A DNA stretch of 64,000 nt from Pirellulaceae bacterium (lineage in GTDB: Bacteria > Planctomycetota > Planctomycetia > Pirellulales > Pirellulaceae). Under the pieces are notes generated by a model, which ran no database searches, was not told the DNA's origin, and saw only the letters and a list, made by a program, of their open reading frames with translations. Below, one piece after another: positions 53,701 to 63,289 of the stretch. The stretch is taken from positions 496,001-560,000 of the forward strand of contig JAGYIQ010000002.1 of NCBI GenBank assembly GCA_018402565.1. The letters run 5' to 3'. A program made the translations under genes and the position numbers. Each line of letters starts with the position of its first letter. The stretch's first letter is position 1.

Positions 53701-54912
53701 ATGCCCACTCGAGACACCCAAACGCCCCCTGCCACAGCCGCCCGAATGGCCCCAACCGCCATCACCACACCGGCAACGAGCCGACAACCGCGAGCGAAGT
53801 GGGCCACACGGCTGGCGCTGACTTGCCCGCTGCTACTGCTCCTGACCGCCCTGCCCTGCACCTCGGCTCAAGACCTCGGTGGGGACGGAGATCTGCGTCT
53901 CAATCAAATCCAGGTCATCGGCAGCCACAACTCCTACCACATCGCCCCCGAACCCGAACTATTAAAGATGATCGCCCTCAGCGGACAGCGCGTGGCCGAC
54001 TCGATCGACTACACGCACCCCTCGCTGACCGACCAATTGACGCAAGGACTCCGCCAATTCGAACTGGACATTTACGCCGATCCCACCGGCGGGCGGTTCG
54101 CCGCTCCCCTGGGCTATCAAATGCTCCGCGACGCCGGCAAGGACCCGCAGTACGTCCCCAATCCCGACGGAAAACTGGACCGCCCCGGCCTAAAGATCAT
54201 CCACGAGCCGAACTTCGATTACGCCACCCGCAACGAGACCTTCCTCGACGCCCTGCAAGAAATCGATAACTGGTCCGCCCAGAACCCCGATCACCTGCCG
54301 ATCCTGGTGCTGGTCGAACTCAAAGAGAAATCGGCCGTGGCCTCGCCAGTCAAATTGCTGCCCTTTGACCAAGAACAATTGCAGCAAGTCGACACCGAAA
54401 TCCGCCAAGCCATCTCCCCCTCGCGACTCCTGACACCCGATGACCTCCGCGGCGATTTTGACACCCTCCGCGAAGCCCTCCAAACACGCGGTTGGCCAAA
54501 ACTGGTCGATTGCCGCGGCAAGATCTTCTTCGCCCTAGATAACGAGGGCGCCCTGATGGAACGCTACCTGGCGGATCACCCCAGCCTCCGCGGCCGCGCG
54601 ATGCTGGCCTCCGTCGCCCCCGAACACCCCGCCGCCGCCTTCCGCAAATTGAACGACCCCGAACGGCAATTCGAGGAAATCCAACGGTCGGTGCGAGCCG
54701 GGCTGATCGTGCGAACCCGAGCGGACGCCAACACGACACAAGCTCGCAACAACGACCCAACCCAACGCGACCAAGCCCTGGCCACCGGCGCCCAGTTCGT
54801 CAGCACGGACTACTGGAACGCCGACCCACGCCTGTCCAGTTACCAAGTTCGGTTCAGCCAGGACCGATTCGCGCGCCGCAACCCCCTCGTCCAACCCGAG
54901 GAAAAGCAGTAG
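53701..54912 (+). CDS. Secreted Ca2+-dependent phosphoinositide phospholipase C-like protein
   Basis: The 403-residue protein has an export signal after a Pro/Thr-rich leader (LALTCPLLLLLTALPCTSAQ). It has a PI-PLC-type TIM-barrel with the first catalytic region LNQIQVIGSHNSYH, QFELDIYADPTGGRF and the second His in LKIIHEPNFDYATR. LPILVLVELKEK, FFALDNEG and AQFVSTDYWNADPRL complete the pattern of the PI-PLC-C1 family. Bacterial members cleave phosphoinositides or glycosyl-PI anchors, or have unknown substrates. ATG 53701 has GGAG upstream; the frame runs back to 53476 but crosses the 139-bp element. The stop is followed at once by a heptamer repeat array. Confidence 0.85.
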   Translation: MPTRDTQTPPATAARMAPTAITTPATSRQPRAKWATRLALTCPLLLLLTALPCTSAQDLGGDGDLRLNQIQVIGSHNSYHIAPEPELLKMIALSGQRVADSIDYTHPSLTDQLTQGLRQFELDIYADPTGGRFAAPLGYQMLRDAGKDPQYVPNPDGKLDRPGLKIIHEPNFDYATRNETFLDALQEIDNWSAQNPDHLPILVLVELKEKSAVASPVKLLPFDQEQLQQVDTEIRQAISPSRLLTPDDLRGDFDTLREALQTRGWPKLVDCRGKIFFALDNEGALMERYLADHPSLRGRAMLASVAPEHPAAAFRKLNDPERQFEEIQRSVRAGLIVRTRADANTTQARNNDPTQRDQALATGAQFVSTDYWNADPRLSSYQVRFSQDRFARRNPLVQPEEKQ

Positions 54913-55075
54913 GGCGTAGGGCGGAGGGCGGAGGGCGGAGGGCGAAGGGCGGCGTAGGGCGTAGAGCGTAGGGCGGAGGGCGAAGGGCGTAGGGCGTAGA
55001 GCGTAGAGCGTAGGGCGTAGGGCGGAGGGCGTAGAGCGTAGAGCGTAGGGCGTAGAGCGTAGGGCGTAGCGGGGA
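54911..55075. repeat. Heptamer tandem repeat (GTAGGGC/GGAGGGC/GTAGAGC)
   Basis: About 23 imperfect copies of a 7-bp unit, mostly GTAGGGC with GGAGGGC, GAAGGGC and GTAGAGC variants, begin at the stop codon of the PI-PLC gene. The unit is the reverse complement of the CCTACGC heptamer near obg. Several long frames on the minus strand (YALRPTPYALR-type) come from this array and are not genes. Confidence 0.92.
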
Positions 55076-55542
55076 GGTCGGAAGGTGTAGGGAATAGGGT
55101 GCAGGGCGGAAGGTGCAGGGCCGGGGCGATTCGGGGTTGCAGGGGCGAAGGGGCAGTGATGCTGGGGCAGTGATGCTGGGGCAGTGATGCCGGGGAAGAC
55201 AGAGCCGCGGATGGGCACGGAGCGACACGGATGTTCACAGCGCAACCGGTTTTGGATTTCCAGACCAGATGAACGCGGATGCCGCGGTGCGGCTGGTCAT
55301 GCCCGTGGCCGCGTTCGCGGTTCCCCTGTGTTGCCAAGCCCGAGGATGCATCCTCGCTGCGTCGTCACGCCATGACCTGGCCTTTGTAGCCGCCAGGCGA
55401 ACCAACCTGTTTGCCCGTGAAGTTGCGATCCGCCAGGGAAAAATCAGCCGGGCTTTGACCAGCGGACGCAGCGAGAGTCTCGGCAACGTTACCAATCGCA
55501 CCGTTATCAATCTCGTTGCGACCGCCTTCGCTCAGCCTTCGC
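55076..55542. other. Intergenic region downstream of glgC
   Basis: No gene is convincing. A few copies of GGGGCAGTGATGCT occur at about 55150-55195. Next to glgC a 12-bp GCTGAGCGAAGG repeat is present (55526-55550). A minus-strand frame reading SPADFSLADRNFTGKQ at about 55365-55500 looks protein-like but overlaps the glgC 3' end in another frame; it could be a gene remnant. Confidence 0.35.
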
Positions 55543-56835
55543 TCAGCGGAGCAACTCCCAGCTGTCCGGCAGGTTGGCATCTTTGACGACGATGGCAACT
55601 CCATCTCGCACAACAAACTGGGGATGCAAAACGTCCGTATCGGCAGCCTCGGGCGATACGTCGATCTTGACATTCTTGCCAATGCGACAATTTTTGTCGA
55701 CAATCGTGCCTTGGATCGAACTGCCACTGCCGATCCCCAACGGCACTTGGCCAGGTTCATCGCCGGCCTTGACGCTGCCGGCATAGTAGTCGGCGCCCAT
55801 GATGATGGAGTTCTTGATCGTGACGTTTTCACCGATCACCGAGCGGAGTCCGATGATGCTGTTCTCGATCACAGTGCCGGCACCGATCTGGCAGCCATCA
55901 GCAATCAAGCTGTCGCGAATCACGGCATCGCGCATTGTGGTGGGCGGCAAGTACCGAGCGCGAGAATAAACTGGTGTGTTGGGCGACACCAAGTCGAAGG
56001 AGGGGTTGGGCCGGCAGAGCTCCAAGTTCGCTTCATAAAACGAGCGGATTGTGCCAATATCTTCCCAATAATCATCAAATACATGGACTTGGACCTTCCG
56101 CGAGCGAATCGCGGCGGGGAACACTTCCTTGCCGAAGTCCGCGTAGCCGGTCTTGGACAGCACGTCCAATAGGGTTTGGCGATTGAATATGTAGATACCC
56201 ATACTGGCCAGACAATCGCGGCCGTAGGACTTGATGCCCTGCTGATCCAGCCATTCGGGATCCATGCGTACCATTTGAATCTCTTCTTCGGTTTTTGGCT
56301 TTTCCAAGAACCCAATCACACGTCCCGTATCATCGATCCGCATGATACCGAACCCACGTGCATCTTCCCGAGACACGGGGCGTCCAGCAATCGTCACATC
56401 GGCCTTGTTGCGGATGTGCGTCTCCAACATGTCGCGGTAATCCATGCGATACAGTTGATCGCCGCTGAGGATCACGACATAATCAACTCCCTGCTGTTCG
56501 ATGTAGCGGAGGTTCTTGCGGACGGCGTCGGCAGTGCCTTGGTACCAATCCGAGTCCTCACTGCCGGTCTCTTGAGCGGCCAACAGCTCTACAAACCCAC
56601 CACTGTATTGGTCGAAGGAATAGGTCCGCCGAATGTGGCTGTGTAAGCTGACCGACAGGAACTGTGTCAGCACGTAGATCTTGGTGATCTCGCTGTTGAT
56701 ACAATTGGAGATGGGGATATCGATCAAGCGGTACTTCCCCGCCAGCGGCACGGCGGGTTTGGCTCGGATGGACGTCAACGGGGCCAGCCGGGTTCCGCGG
56801 CCGCCACCCAAGATCAACGCTACAATGTTTCGCAT
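55543..56835 (-). CDS. glgC: Glucose-1-phosphate adenylyltransferase
   Basis: GlgC makes ADP-glucose from glucose-1-phosphate and ATP for glycogen synthesis. The 430-residue protein has VALILGGGRGTRLAPLTSIR, RAKPAVPLAGKYRLIDIP, WYQGTADAVRKNL, DYVVILSGDQLYRMDY and the C-terminal left-handed beta-helix (VIENSIIGLRSVIGENVTIK). It is closest in pattern to cyanobacterial/plant-type enzymes, which are allosterically regulated by 3-phosphoglycerate; regulation here is not shown. The frame is open to 57075 but the ATG at 56835 starts at the conserved motif. It is divergent from the antiporter gene, 104 bp away. Confidence 0.96.
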   Translation of the reverse strand: MRNIVALILGGGRGTRLAPLTSIRAKPAVPLAGKYRLIDIPISNCINSEITKIYVLTQFLSVSLHSHIRRTYSFDQYSGGFVELLAAQETGSEDSDWYQGTADAVRKNLRYIEQQGVDYVVILSGDQLYRMDYRDMLETHIRNKADVTIAGRPVSREDARGFGIMRIDDTGRVIGFLEKPKTEEEIQMVRMDPEWLDQQGIKSYGRDCLASMGIYIFNRQTLLDVLSKTGYADFGKEVFPAAIRSRKVQVHVFDDYWEDIGTIRSFYEANLELCRPNPSFDLVSPNTPVYSRARYLPPTTMRDAVIRDSLIADGCQIGAGTVIENSIIGLRSVIGENVTIKNSIIMGADYYAGSVKAGDEPGQVPLGIGSGSSIQGTIVDKNCRIGKNVKIDVSPEAADTDVLHPQFVVRDGVAIVVKDANLPDSWELLR

Positions 56836-56939
56836 GCCGACACCTATGCAATGCTGGTGGATTGGATTACCGTGCAACAGTCCCCGCCTCGGTTGACGAA
56901 GGTAATGGCGGCGGGTGCGAAAATCAAGTCGGGAGAGCC

Positions 56940-58856
56940 ATGAACGAGCACCTGTTTCTGTATGTCGGGTTGGTGCCGCTGCTGGGCATCTTCGGCCAGT
57001 GGTTGGCTTGGCGGTTGAAAGTGCCGGCGATTCTATTTTTGCTACTGATGGGCCTGGGCTTGGGCCAGTGGGCAAATCTGGACCAGATTCTGCTCGAGGT
57101 CACGGGCTCCACCGAGCCGGCCGCCCCGGCCCTGCTGCTCTTTCCGCTGATCTCGCTCAGTGTGGCGATCATCATGTTCGAAGGCGGCATGTCGCTGCGG
57201 ATCAACGAATTGAAAGAGGCCGGCGGCCCGGTGCTGCGGCTGACCACACTTTGCGTGCTGTTGACTTGGGGCCTGACCACCGCAGCGCTCCATGGCGTGA
57301 TGCAACTGCACTGGCATTTGGCCGCGCTCCTGGGGGCCATCTTTGTGGTGACTGGTCCGACGGTTGTAGCGCCCTTGATTCGCAATATTCGGCCGATCCC
57401 GAAAGTCGCGTCGATGGTCAAATGGGAAGGTATCGTCGTCGACCCCATCGGCGCGATCTTGGCGGTGTTGGTGTTGGACCAGATGCGGCTGGCCAGTGAC
57501 GGGGACTATCCCCTGGCCAGTGCCCTCTGGACCTTGACGGTCACCAGCACCGTCGGCGTGTTGATCGGCCTGCTGGCGGCACTGATCCTCACCCTGTTGC
57601 TCGCGCGGTACTGGGTGCCAGACTACCTCCACGCCGTCCTGATCCTGGCCGTCGTCATGGCGACCTTCGTGGTCTCCAATGAGCTGCGGCACGAATCCGG
57701 CCTGATCACGGTTACCGTCTTGGGCATCGCGATGGCCAACCAACGGATGGTGTCGGTGCGTCACATCATTGAGTTCAAAGAACACTTGGGCGTGCTGCTG
57801 ATCTCCTGCCTGTTCGTGGTCCTGGGCTCTCGCTTGGACTTCACGCAGATCTTTGCCTTGGGATGGCGAGGAGCCGTGTTTCTGGCGCTGTTGATCTTGG
57901 CCATCCGCCCCATCTGCATCTTACTGAGCCTGGTCGGGACCAACACGACCTGGAATGAACGGGTGTTCATGAGCTTCCTGGCCCCACGCGGGATCGTGGC
58001 AGCAGCCATCACTAGCCTGTTTGCCTTGAAGCTGCAGGCCCTGGCGCTGAGCGAACCCAATCTGGCGATCTATGCCGAACAGGCCAACCAGATGGTGTCG
58101 ATCACGTTTCTGGTGATCATCGGTACCGTCACGTTCTATGGGCTCTCGGCCTCCCCGTTGGCCAAGCGATTGGGGCTATCCGACGCCGATCCGCAGGGCC
58201 TGTTGATCGCGGGTGGAGCCGCTTGGGTCCGAGACTTGGCCACGGTCCTGCACAAACAGGGCGTGCCATTGATCTTGGTGGACACCAACTACCGCAACGT
58301 CTCTGAGGCCAGAATGAGCGGCCTGCGCGCGTCCTGCGCCAGTGTGCTGTCCGACACGATCCACGAACAGGCCGATCTCAGCGGCATCGGACGATTGTTG
58401 GCCCTGACCGGCAGCGACGAGATCAATCTGTTGGCCTGCACGGAATACGCCCATCAATTCGGCCGCGCCAACGTGTTCCAGTTGCCCTTAGGCCCCAAAG
58501 AAATTGGCAACCGCAGCACCGTCCGACAACACCTGCCCGGCCGTATCCTGTTCGACGGATCGCTGAATGCCCAGACCATTGAAGAAAAATTGGCCGACGG
58601 GTACGAATTCCGCGCCACGACCTTGACCGAGGAATTCGGTTGGGAACAACTCCTGGGCAATCATAACAACGACTTGCAACCGCTGTTCGTCATCGCCGCC
58701 AAACGTCGCTTGCAGATCGTCTCCGGTGAGCTCCGCCGCCCACCCCAAGCCAAACAAATCGTCATTTCGCTGGTGCGTAAGAAAATCGCCACCGCCCCCG
58801 CAACATCAACCGGCCCACCCGCCCCTGCCTCCCCCGGGGAATCGCCGGATCGATAA
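56940..58856 (+). CDS. CPA-family monovalent cation/H+ antiporter with TrkA-N-like C-terminal domain
   Basis: The 638-residue protein has ~12 TM helices (residues 1-410) with CPA1 motifs: ALLGAIFVVTGPTVVAPLIR, WEGIVVDPIGAILAVL (with the Asp of the exchange site), HLGVLLISCLFVVLGSRLDF and FLAPRGIVAAAITSLFALK. After residue ~410 comes a Rossmann-like TrkA-N/RCK domain (GLLIAGGAAWVRDLATVLHK, LILVDTNYRNVSEA, LLALTGSDEINLLA), which may gate by NAD(H) or nucleotide. It likely exchanges K+ or Na+ for protons at the inner membrane. ATG 56940 follows GGGAGAG. The tail after ~610 is Pro-rich. Confidence 0.9.
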   Translation: MNEHLFLYVGLVPLLGIFGQWLAWRLKVPAILFLLLMGLGLGQWANLDQILLEVTGSTEPAAPALLLFPLISLSVAIIMFEGGMSLRINELKEAGGPVLRLTTLCVLLTWGLTTAALHGVMQLHWHLAALLGAIFVVTGPTVVAPLIRNIRPIPKVASMVKWEGIVVDPIGAILAVLVLDQMRLASDGDYPLASALWTLTVTSTVGVLIGLLAALILTLLLARYWVPDYLHAVLILAVVMATFVVSNELRHESGLITVTVLGIAMANQRMVSVRHIIEFKEHLGVLLISCLFVVLGSRLDFTQIFALGWRGAVFLALLILAIRPICILLSLVGTNTTWNERVFMSFLAPRGIVAAAITSLFALKLQALALSEPNLAIYAEQANQMVSITFLVIIGTVTFYGLSASPLAKRLGLSDADPQGLLIAGGAAWVRDLATVLHKQGVPLILVDTNYRNVSEARMSGLRASCASVLSDTIHEQADLSGIGRLLALTGSDEINLLACTEYAHQFGRANVFQLPLGPKEIGNRSTVRQHLPGRILFDGSLNAQTIEEKLADGYEFRATTLTEEFGWEQLLGNHNNDLQPLFVIAAKRRLQIVSGELRRPPQAKQIVISLVRKKIATAPATSTGPPAPASPGESPDR

Positions 58857-59151
58857 CGCTCGTTGGTCCGGGTCACTGGCAGATGGGTCCGTGGCAGGTG
58901 GGCCCCAATCCTGCTTCAGCTCTAGCGGTACTCGCACTCAATGAAAGGGTCCTCGTACTCGACTTGCGGGATTCGAGTACGAGTACGAGTGGAGTGCGAG
59001 TGCGAGTGTGAGTACGAGTGTGAGTGTGAAGGCTAGTATCATGTTCCGTTCGTGGCGAAACGCTGGGAACTGTTACGAGCAGTCTTGGCTAATTTCCGCT
59101 AATATGCAAATGACACATTTACCCTACGAGGCGTGAACGGTTACAAAAAAA
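58857..59151. repeat. Intergenic GAGTACGAGTGTGAGT-type repeats and inverted repeats
   Basis: No gene is supported. From about 58974 to 59028 short GAGTRCGAGTGYGAGT units recur with a 6-bp period. Upstream, ACTCGCACTC and CGTACTCG are inverted copies of these units, so the segment 58929-59003 can fold into a long hairpin. The rest is unremarkable, with a GCTAATTTCCGCTAATATGC motif at 59090. Confidence 0.6.
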
Positions 59152-59190
59152 GCGATGGCAGCGGCGTTTCCTCGTTGCCGCTGCCATCGC
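59152..59190 (-). terminator. Rho-independent terminator after the M14 peptidase gene
   Basis: A perfect 14-bp stem GCGATGGCAGCGGC/GCCGCTGCCATCGC with an 11-nt loop is followed on the minus strand by TTTTTTTG (59144-59151). It lies 26 bp past the stop of the 59217-61001 gene. Confidence 0.9.
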
Positions 59191-59216
59191 TGAAATTTCT
59201 AGCCTTGGGGCGAAAA

Positions 59217-61001
59217 CTACGGCGCCGCCCCCACCTGGACAGCTGCCGCGGCTTGGCCGCCTTTGATTGTGTCCAACACGACTTGGCCCTGGCCTGAGCC
59301 GCTGACGATCCATCGCACGTACACGAGGCTTTGGCCATCGATCACGGGCACCTGCATCTGGGCCGGGTCGCGGTCTTGGATCGTGGCGTTGCGGAAGAGG
59401 AAATCGCTGCCATATTGCCCCAACACGACCTGCACGCCCTCGGCCTGCAGCGAGACCAGGTTCGGCCGAGTGATCTGCTGCTTGCGATCCATGGCCGAGT
59501 GGGTTGGGGTCAGCTTGGTGTTCTCTACGATCGCGGTGATCTCCGTCAGGCCATTGTCCAGGGCCTTGGTGGTGACTTCTTTAATCCGCACCAAAGGCAT
59601 CTGGTCGGCGTGGTACAGCGTGAAGGCCATGTTGCGATGGCACTCTTCCTGCAACATGAAGCCCGGTGGTTGGCGTCCCCAGTTCTTCTTCGCGCCGCCG
59701 ACTTCGACCTTGCCATACACCGGGTGGTCCACTTCCTCCCAATCGACCATCCCATCGCCGAACAACAGGAATTTGTCGAACTCGTAGGACTGTTCCCCGC
59801 CGCGTCCGCCACCCGATTCGTGGAAGTAGTTGTACTGCAGAAACAGTTCATTGGTGAAGGTAAACACCCCCAACATTTGATGGAACCAATCGATCTCGCC
59901 ACCCCAGACCTCGTACAGGTCGTTGGCCACGTTCATGTAGCGATACTGCGGCAACAAGCGTTCGCCGACCTTGCCGATCTGATCGTAGACCCGCAGGTCG
60001 CTGGCCTCGTAGGCGTCTTGCTTCGACCCCGGGCCGCGGAGCAACATGCCACCGGTGTTGTGGTAAGTCTGCGCACCGGCCAGATTCGGGAGTGTCTTGA
60101 CAAAATCCGCCATATTTCGATTTTCGATCAACGAAAACGGGTAGCGGAAGGCGCCGCGTTGCACGTAAGACGGCTCCCACTTCCAGGGCCAATCGCGATT
60201 GGGATCGTAAGAACCGTCGCCGTCTTCATTGACGCGGCCGTCGCCGTCGACGTCGTAGCCCTCCATGCCCAAGAGCGTGAATTCACCGGTTTCACCCGGC
60301 TCGACTCGCACCATCAGATTGGGATACTTGGGATGGGCCTTGAATTGACCGTTGGGGTCGCGAATCCGCATCTGCGTGATGTGGCCATCGCCGTTGAGGT
60401 CGTTGGCGGGATCCTCGTTGACCAAACCGTCCATGTCGTCGTCCACCGGTCGCTGGCCGGTTCGAGGCGAGTTGGTCGAGTTGGGTTCGTAGAAATGTTT
60501 CTCACGTGAATCGGGACTCATGTCCGGCAGGATGTAAAACACGCGATCGCGGAGCAACTGCTGCACGAATTTGTTCTCGCCGTGCATCTCGGCCAAGAAC
60601 CAAGCCGTGTACAGCGCCACCTCGGTGGCCTGAATTTCGTTGGCATGAATGCCACCATCGATCCAGAAGCCCGGCTTCCGCGCGGCGTCGCCCACCTCAA
60701 AATTGGTGATCGTCGCCACCCACATCTCGCGGCCCTCGGTGGACTTGCCCACCGAATGGACCTTGAACAACTGCGGATAGGCCGCCGCCAAATCCTGCAG
60801 CATCTGAGTCATTTCGGAATGGTCGTGGTACCGATTCCAATACACCGGCACCTTGGGCTGGGTGGGACCACCCACCGCCTTGTAAACCTGCTTCACGGTT
60901 TCGTCGCTGGCTTGACCCAGCACGACTGGTGATTGCACCGCTGCACCCACCAGCCACAAGCCCAACAGGGCACCTATCGTCATTTGTGTCTTTATGGTCA
61001 T
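59217..61001 (-). CDS. Secreted M14 zinc carboxypeptidase
   Basis: The 594-residue protein has a signal peptide (MTIGALLGLWLVGAAVQS). Its M14 domain carries the zinc motif HANE (His119, Glu122) in DGGIHANEIQATEVALY, a third-ligand candidate His in AQTYHNTGG and a plausible catalytic Glu in FTFTNELFLQYNY. Inserted acidic segments (DDDMDGLVNEDPANDLNGDG and DVDGDGRVNEDGDGS) look like EF-hand or dockerin-like Ca sites and are typical of the planctomycete M14 proteins I know. It probably digests peptides outside the cytoplasm. A second, degenerate homologue lies next to it on the same strand, and a strong terminator follows. Confidence 0.92.
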   Translation of the reverse strand: MTIKTQMTIGALLGLWLVGAAVQSPVVLGQASDETVKQVYKAVGGPTQPKVPVYWNRYHDHSEMTQMLQDLAAAYPQLFKVHSVGKSTEGREMWVATITNFEVGDAARKPGFWIDGGIHANEIQATEVALYTAWFLAEMHGENKFVQQLLRDRVFYILPDMSPDSREKHFYEPNSTNSPRTGQRPVDDDMDGLVNEDPANDLNGDGHITQMRIRDPNGQFKAHPKYPNLMVRVEPGETGEFTLLGMEGYDVDGDGRVNEDGDGSYDPNRDWPWKWEPSYVQRGAFRYPFSLIENRNMADFVKTLPNLAGAQTYHNTGGMLLRGPGSKQDAYEASDLRVYDQIGKVGERLLPQYRYMNVANDLYEVWGGEIDWFHQMLGVFTFTNELFLQYNYFHESGGGRGGEQSYEFDKFLLFGDGMVDWEEVDHPVYGKVEVGGAKKNWGRQPPGFMLQEECHRNMAFTLYHADQMPLVRIKEVTTKALDNGLTEITAIVENTKLTPTHSAMDRKQQITRPNLVSLQAEGVQVVLGQYGSDFLFRNATIQDRDPAQMQVPVIDGQSLVYVRWIVSGSGQGQVVLDTIKGGQAAAAVQVGAAP

Positions 61002-61058
61002 GGTTCTTTTATTTTTTCAGTGGAGAGGAATGTTTGGCGTGTATCTGCCCCAACCCGA

Positions 61059-61985
61059 CTACTCGTCCGCCAACGGCACTTCAATCTCGATCGGATGCAA
61101 AGTCGGCGCGGCCGCCTGGATGGTGAACTTGGGCTCGCCATCACCGACCTCCAACACTTGGAACACCCAACGCACTTCGGTCTTACCACCGTTTTCCGCC
61201 AAACGCCGCACTGCCTGGCGCTGACTCCCTTGGATCCATTTGACTTGCCCCGCACCCGTCAACTGGACTTGGATCGGGTACCACTGCTGATTGACCGCCG
61301 CCATCTGTGGCATGGTGGGCAGGGCCCCCGTGTTGACGATCTGGCAGCGAATGTCGTAGAGCCCCGGCCCCAACCGCTTGGCCTGCAAGTCGTGCACCGC
61401 CAACCGCGGCCAGCTCTCGACGATCTTGCTCAAGAACGCCACATGCGGCTCGACCAACGGCTCGACCTCCGCGATCGGTGGATTCAACAGATAAAACGGC
61501 TTGAAGCCCCCCACTTCCACCTGGCGACCCGGCAAGTCCGGATGCTCGATCGCCTGCCACGGCACAAAGGCCTCGATCCCGCGCTGCTCAAACCAAGCCA
61601 AGGCATTCAGCTCCGCAGCCCCTCGCTTGTCGTCCTTCGCCAACGGTTCGGCTGCCGGAGCGGTTGCTGCCACTTCAGCGACCGCGGCCGCTGGTTCGTC
61701 GCTCGCTTGTTCGTCGCTCGCTTGGGCAACGGCCGCTTCAGCAACTTCTGCCACGGCTTCGGCGGCGGCTTCTGCCACGGCTTCGGCGGCCGTTTTTTCG
61801 GCGACTTGGTCACCGGTCGCTTCCGCATTGGCCTGCGGCTGGCTTGGCCGGCTCAGCTGGCTTGGTTGGCTCGACGGTCGGCACCCACCAGGCGCGGGAG
61901 GCAAACGTCCAACGTCCGTAGTGGAAGTAGGACCACTCGGAGAAGGAGCCACTGCCGGCCGGTGCATCCGGCGGGTTCTTGCCAC
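61059..61985 (-). pseudogene. C-terminal part of frameshifted M14-like protein
   Basis: This frame continues the protein begun at 63027 but in another reading frame. The meaningful sequence starts at about 61850, after a Pro/Lys linker, with an Ala/Glu-rich stretch (EATGDQVAEKTAAEAV). A globular segment follows: ALAWFEQRGIEAFVPWQAIE, then a beta-rich domain (YDIRCQIVNTGALPTMPQM; WVFQVLEVGDGEP). It resembles the C-terminal domain of the neighbouring intact M14 protein. The part from 61985 to ~61860 overlaps the upstream frame and is not a real start. A single extra base near 61840-61855 would explain the break. It could also be a sequencing error. Confidence 0.6.
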
Positions 61986-63027
61986 CGTGCAGCTTGCGGA
62001 AGGCCTCGGCCAAGCGATCGGTATGAGCTTGGTCGGCAGTCAGAATCTTGGACTTGATCCGGCCGCTATCGGTCTGAGGCGAACCCTTCCAAGGCTGGAA
62101 CACGTTATCCTCGGGCGAAAAACACAGCACAAAGGCGATATTCGGATGATCGTACATGAAATCCGCCACGGCCCGGGTCTCGATTTCCGACACCTGATGC
62201 GGCCCAGTCCCGCGGGCGAAGTAGCCGTAGTTGAACGTGAAGTTGCGATTGAACTCGACGCCATCCGAGGCATCCTCGCCAAAGGCCTTGTCTTGGTCCA
62301 AGTCTCGCGATTCGACCTCCAGCCGAAAGACGCCGACTTCGCCCTTCTTGGGATCGATCGGGATCAACACCCGGGGATCGGACGGATGGGTGCGGTGCGT
62401 CCCGAAGGGCTCGGCAATCCGCAGCATCGTCACAACACCATCGCCATTGAGATCCTGTGGCGGATCCTCCCCCAGCGAAAAGTCGCGATCATCGTCGGTC
62501 GGTGTCAAGTTGCCATTGTGTTCCCGCGCCGGCGTTTGGAAATTTTTCTCGGTGGCATCCGGCGTGGGACAAGGAATAAAATAGACCGTGTAATTGGCCA
62601 ACAGTTGCTCAATGGCCGGGGAATCGCCCGCCTGCACCAATCGCTCCGCCATCCGCAGAGCCAGTTCGCGTCCCAGGACATGCGAGCCCTGGACGTTGCC
62701 GACAACCAAAATGGCGGGTCGAGTCGCCTGCGGATCCGCGCCGACCTTCAGCAGCCACAGGTCACGTTGGCCCGCGGTCTTCCCCAGCGACGACAGCTCA
62801 ACCCAGGGCGATTCCGCCAGAGCTTGCAGTCGCGTCTGCATCTGCTCGAAGGTGGCGTATCCCTGCAAAGGCGACGGTAGATCGTCTGAGCCTGATTCGC
62901 TCAGTCCACCTACAGGCAGCACGGCCGCCCCAGTCGGAACGCCACTCGCCACTCGACACGCGCCAACCGCTGGATGCGTCATCCAGCCCAACATCAGCAG
63001 CACGCCCCAGCCTATCGCACGATTCAT
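61810..63027 (-). CDS. N-terminal part of degenerate M14-like protein (frameshifted)
   Basis: The 405-residue frame has a signal peptide (GVLLMLGWMTHPAVGA) and M14-like segments (SLGKTAGQRDLWLLKVGA, ATEKNFQTPAREHNGN, EFNRNFTFNYGYF). The zinc motif HxxE of M14 peptidases is replaced by QGSH (residues 113-116) in VVGNVQGSHVLGRELAL, so it cannot bind zinc the usual way; it is probably a pseudoenzyme even before the break. The frame ends in PTKPAEPAKPAAGQCGSDR, where it should enter the low-complexity linker read in the other frame. It shares strand and spacing with the intact M14 gene, so they are likely a duplicated pair. Confidence 0.7.
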   Translation of the reverse strand: MNRAIGWGVLLMLGWMTHPAVGACRVASGVPTGAAVLPVGGLSESGSDDLPSPLQGYATFEQMQTRLQALAESPWVELSSLGKTAGQRDLWLLKVGADPQATRPAILVVGNVQGSHVLGRELALRMAERLVQAGDSPAIEQLLANYTVYFIPCPTPDATEKNFQTPAREHNGNLTPTDDDRDFSLGEDPPQDLNGDGVVTMLRIAEPFGTHRTHPSDPRVLIPIDPKKGEVGVFRLEVESRDLDQDKAFGEDASDGVEFNRNFTFNYGYFARGTGPHQVSEIETRAVADFMYDHPNIAFVLCFSPEDNVFQPWKGSPQTDSGRIKSKILTADQAHTDRLAEAFRKLHGGKNPPDAPAGSGSFSEWSYFHYGRWTFASRAWWVPTVEPTKPAEPAKPAAGQCGSDR

Positions 63028-63289
63028 GAGCCATTTTCTCAGTTAAAGTCCACGCGAGCCGGCCAACAACCAGATCCGACTCTGCTCTCCTCCGCCCCGA
63101 ACACGCCGCCCGCACCACCCCAACGGTCGTGGGGCTGATTGGACGGCCCGCTTCCCCCACCATGCCCGCCCCGGCGGCTATCCTGCTATAGTAGTTGCGC
63201 CCCAGCCGCTTGCCCACTCCCGAGTTCAGCCTCCGGGTATTTTGCCCGGCAAATCGGCCTCCCTACCAAAACGGAGCCAGTGAGTCCCC

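Noticed and set aside
55365..55832. 155-residue minus-strand frame overlapping the glgC 3' end
   Set aside because: Its N-terminal half overlaps glgC out of frame. Only the last ~40 residues look protein-like, so at most it is a remnant; not annotated as a gene.
59331..60509. 392-residue plus-strand frame opposite the M14 peptidase gene
   Set aside because: It is an antisense shadow of a clear M14 peptidase on the minus strand; no signal, domain or ribosome site.
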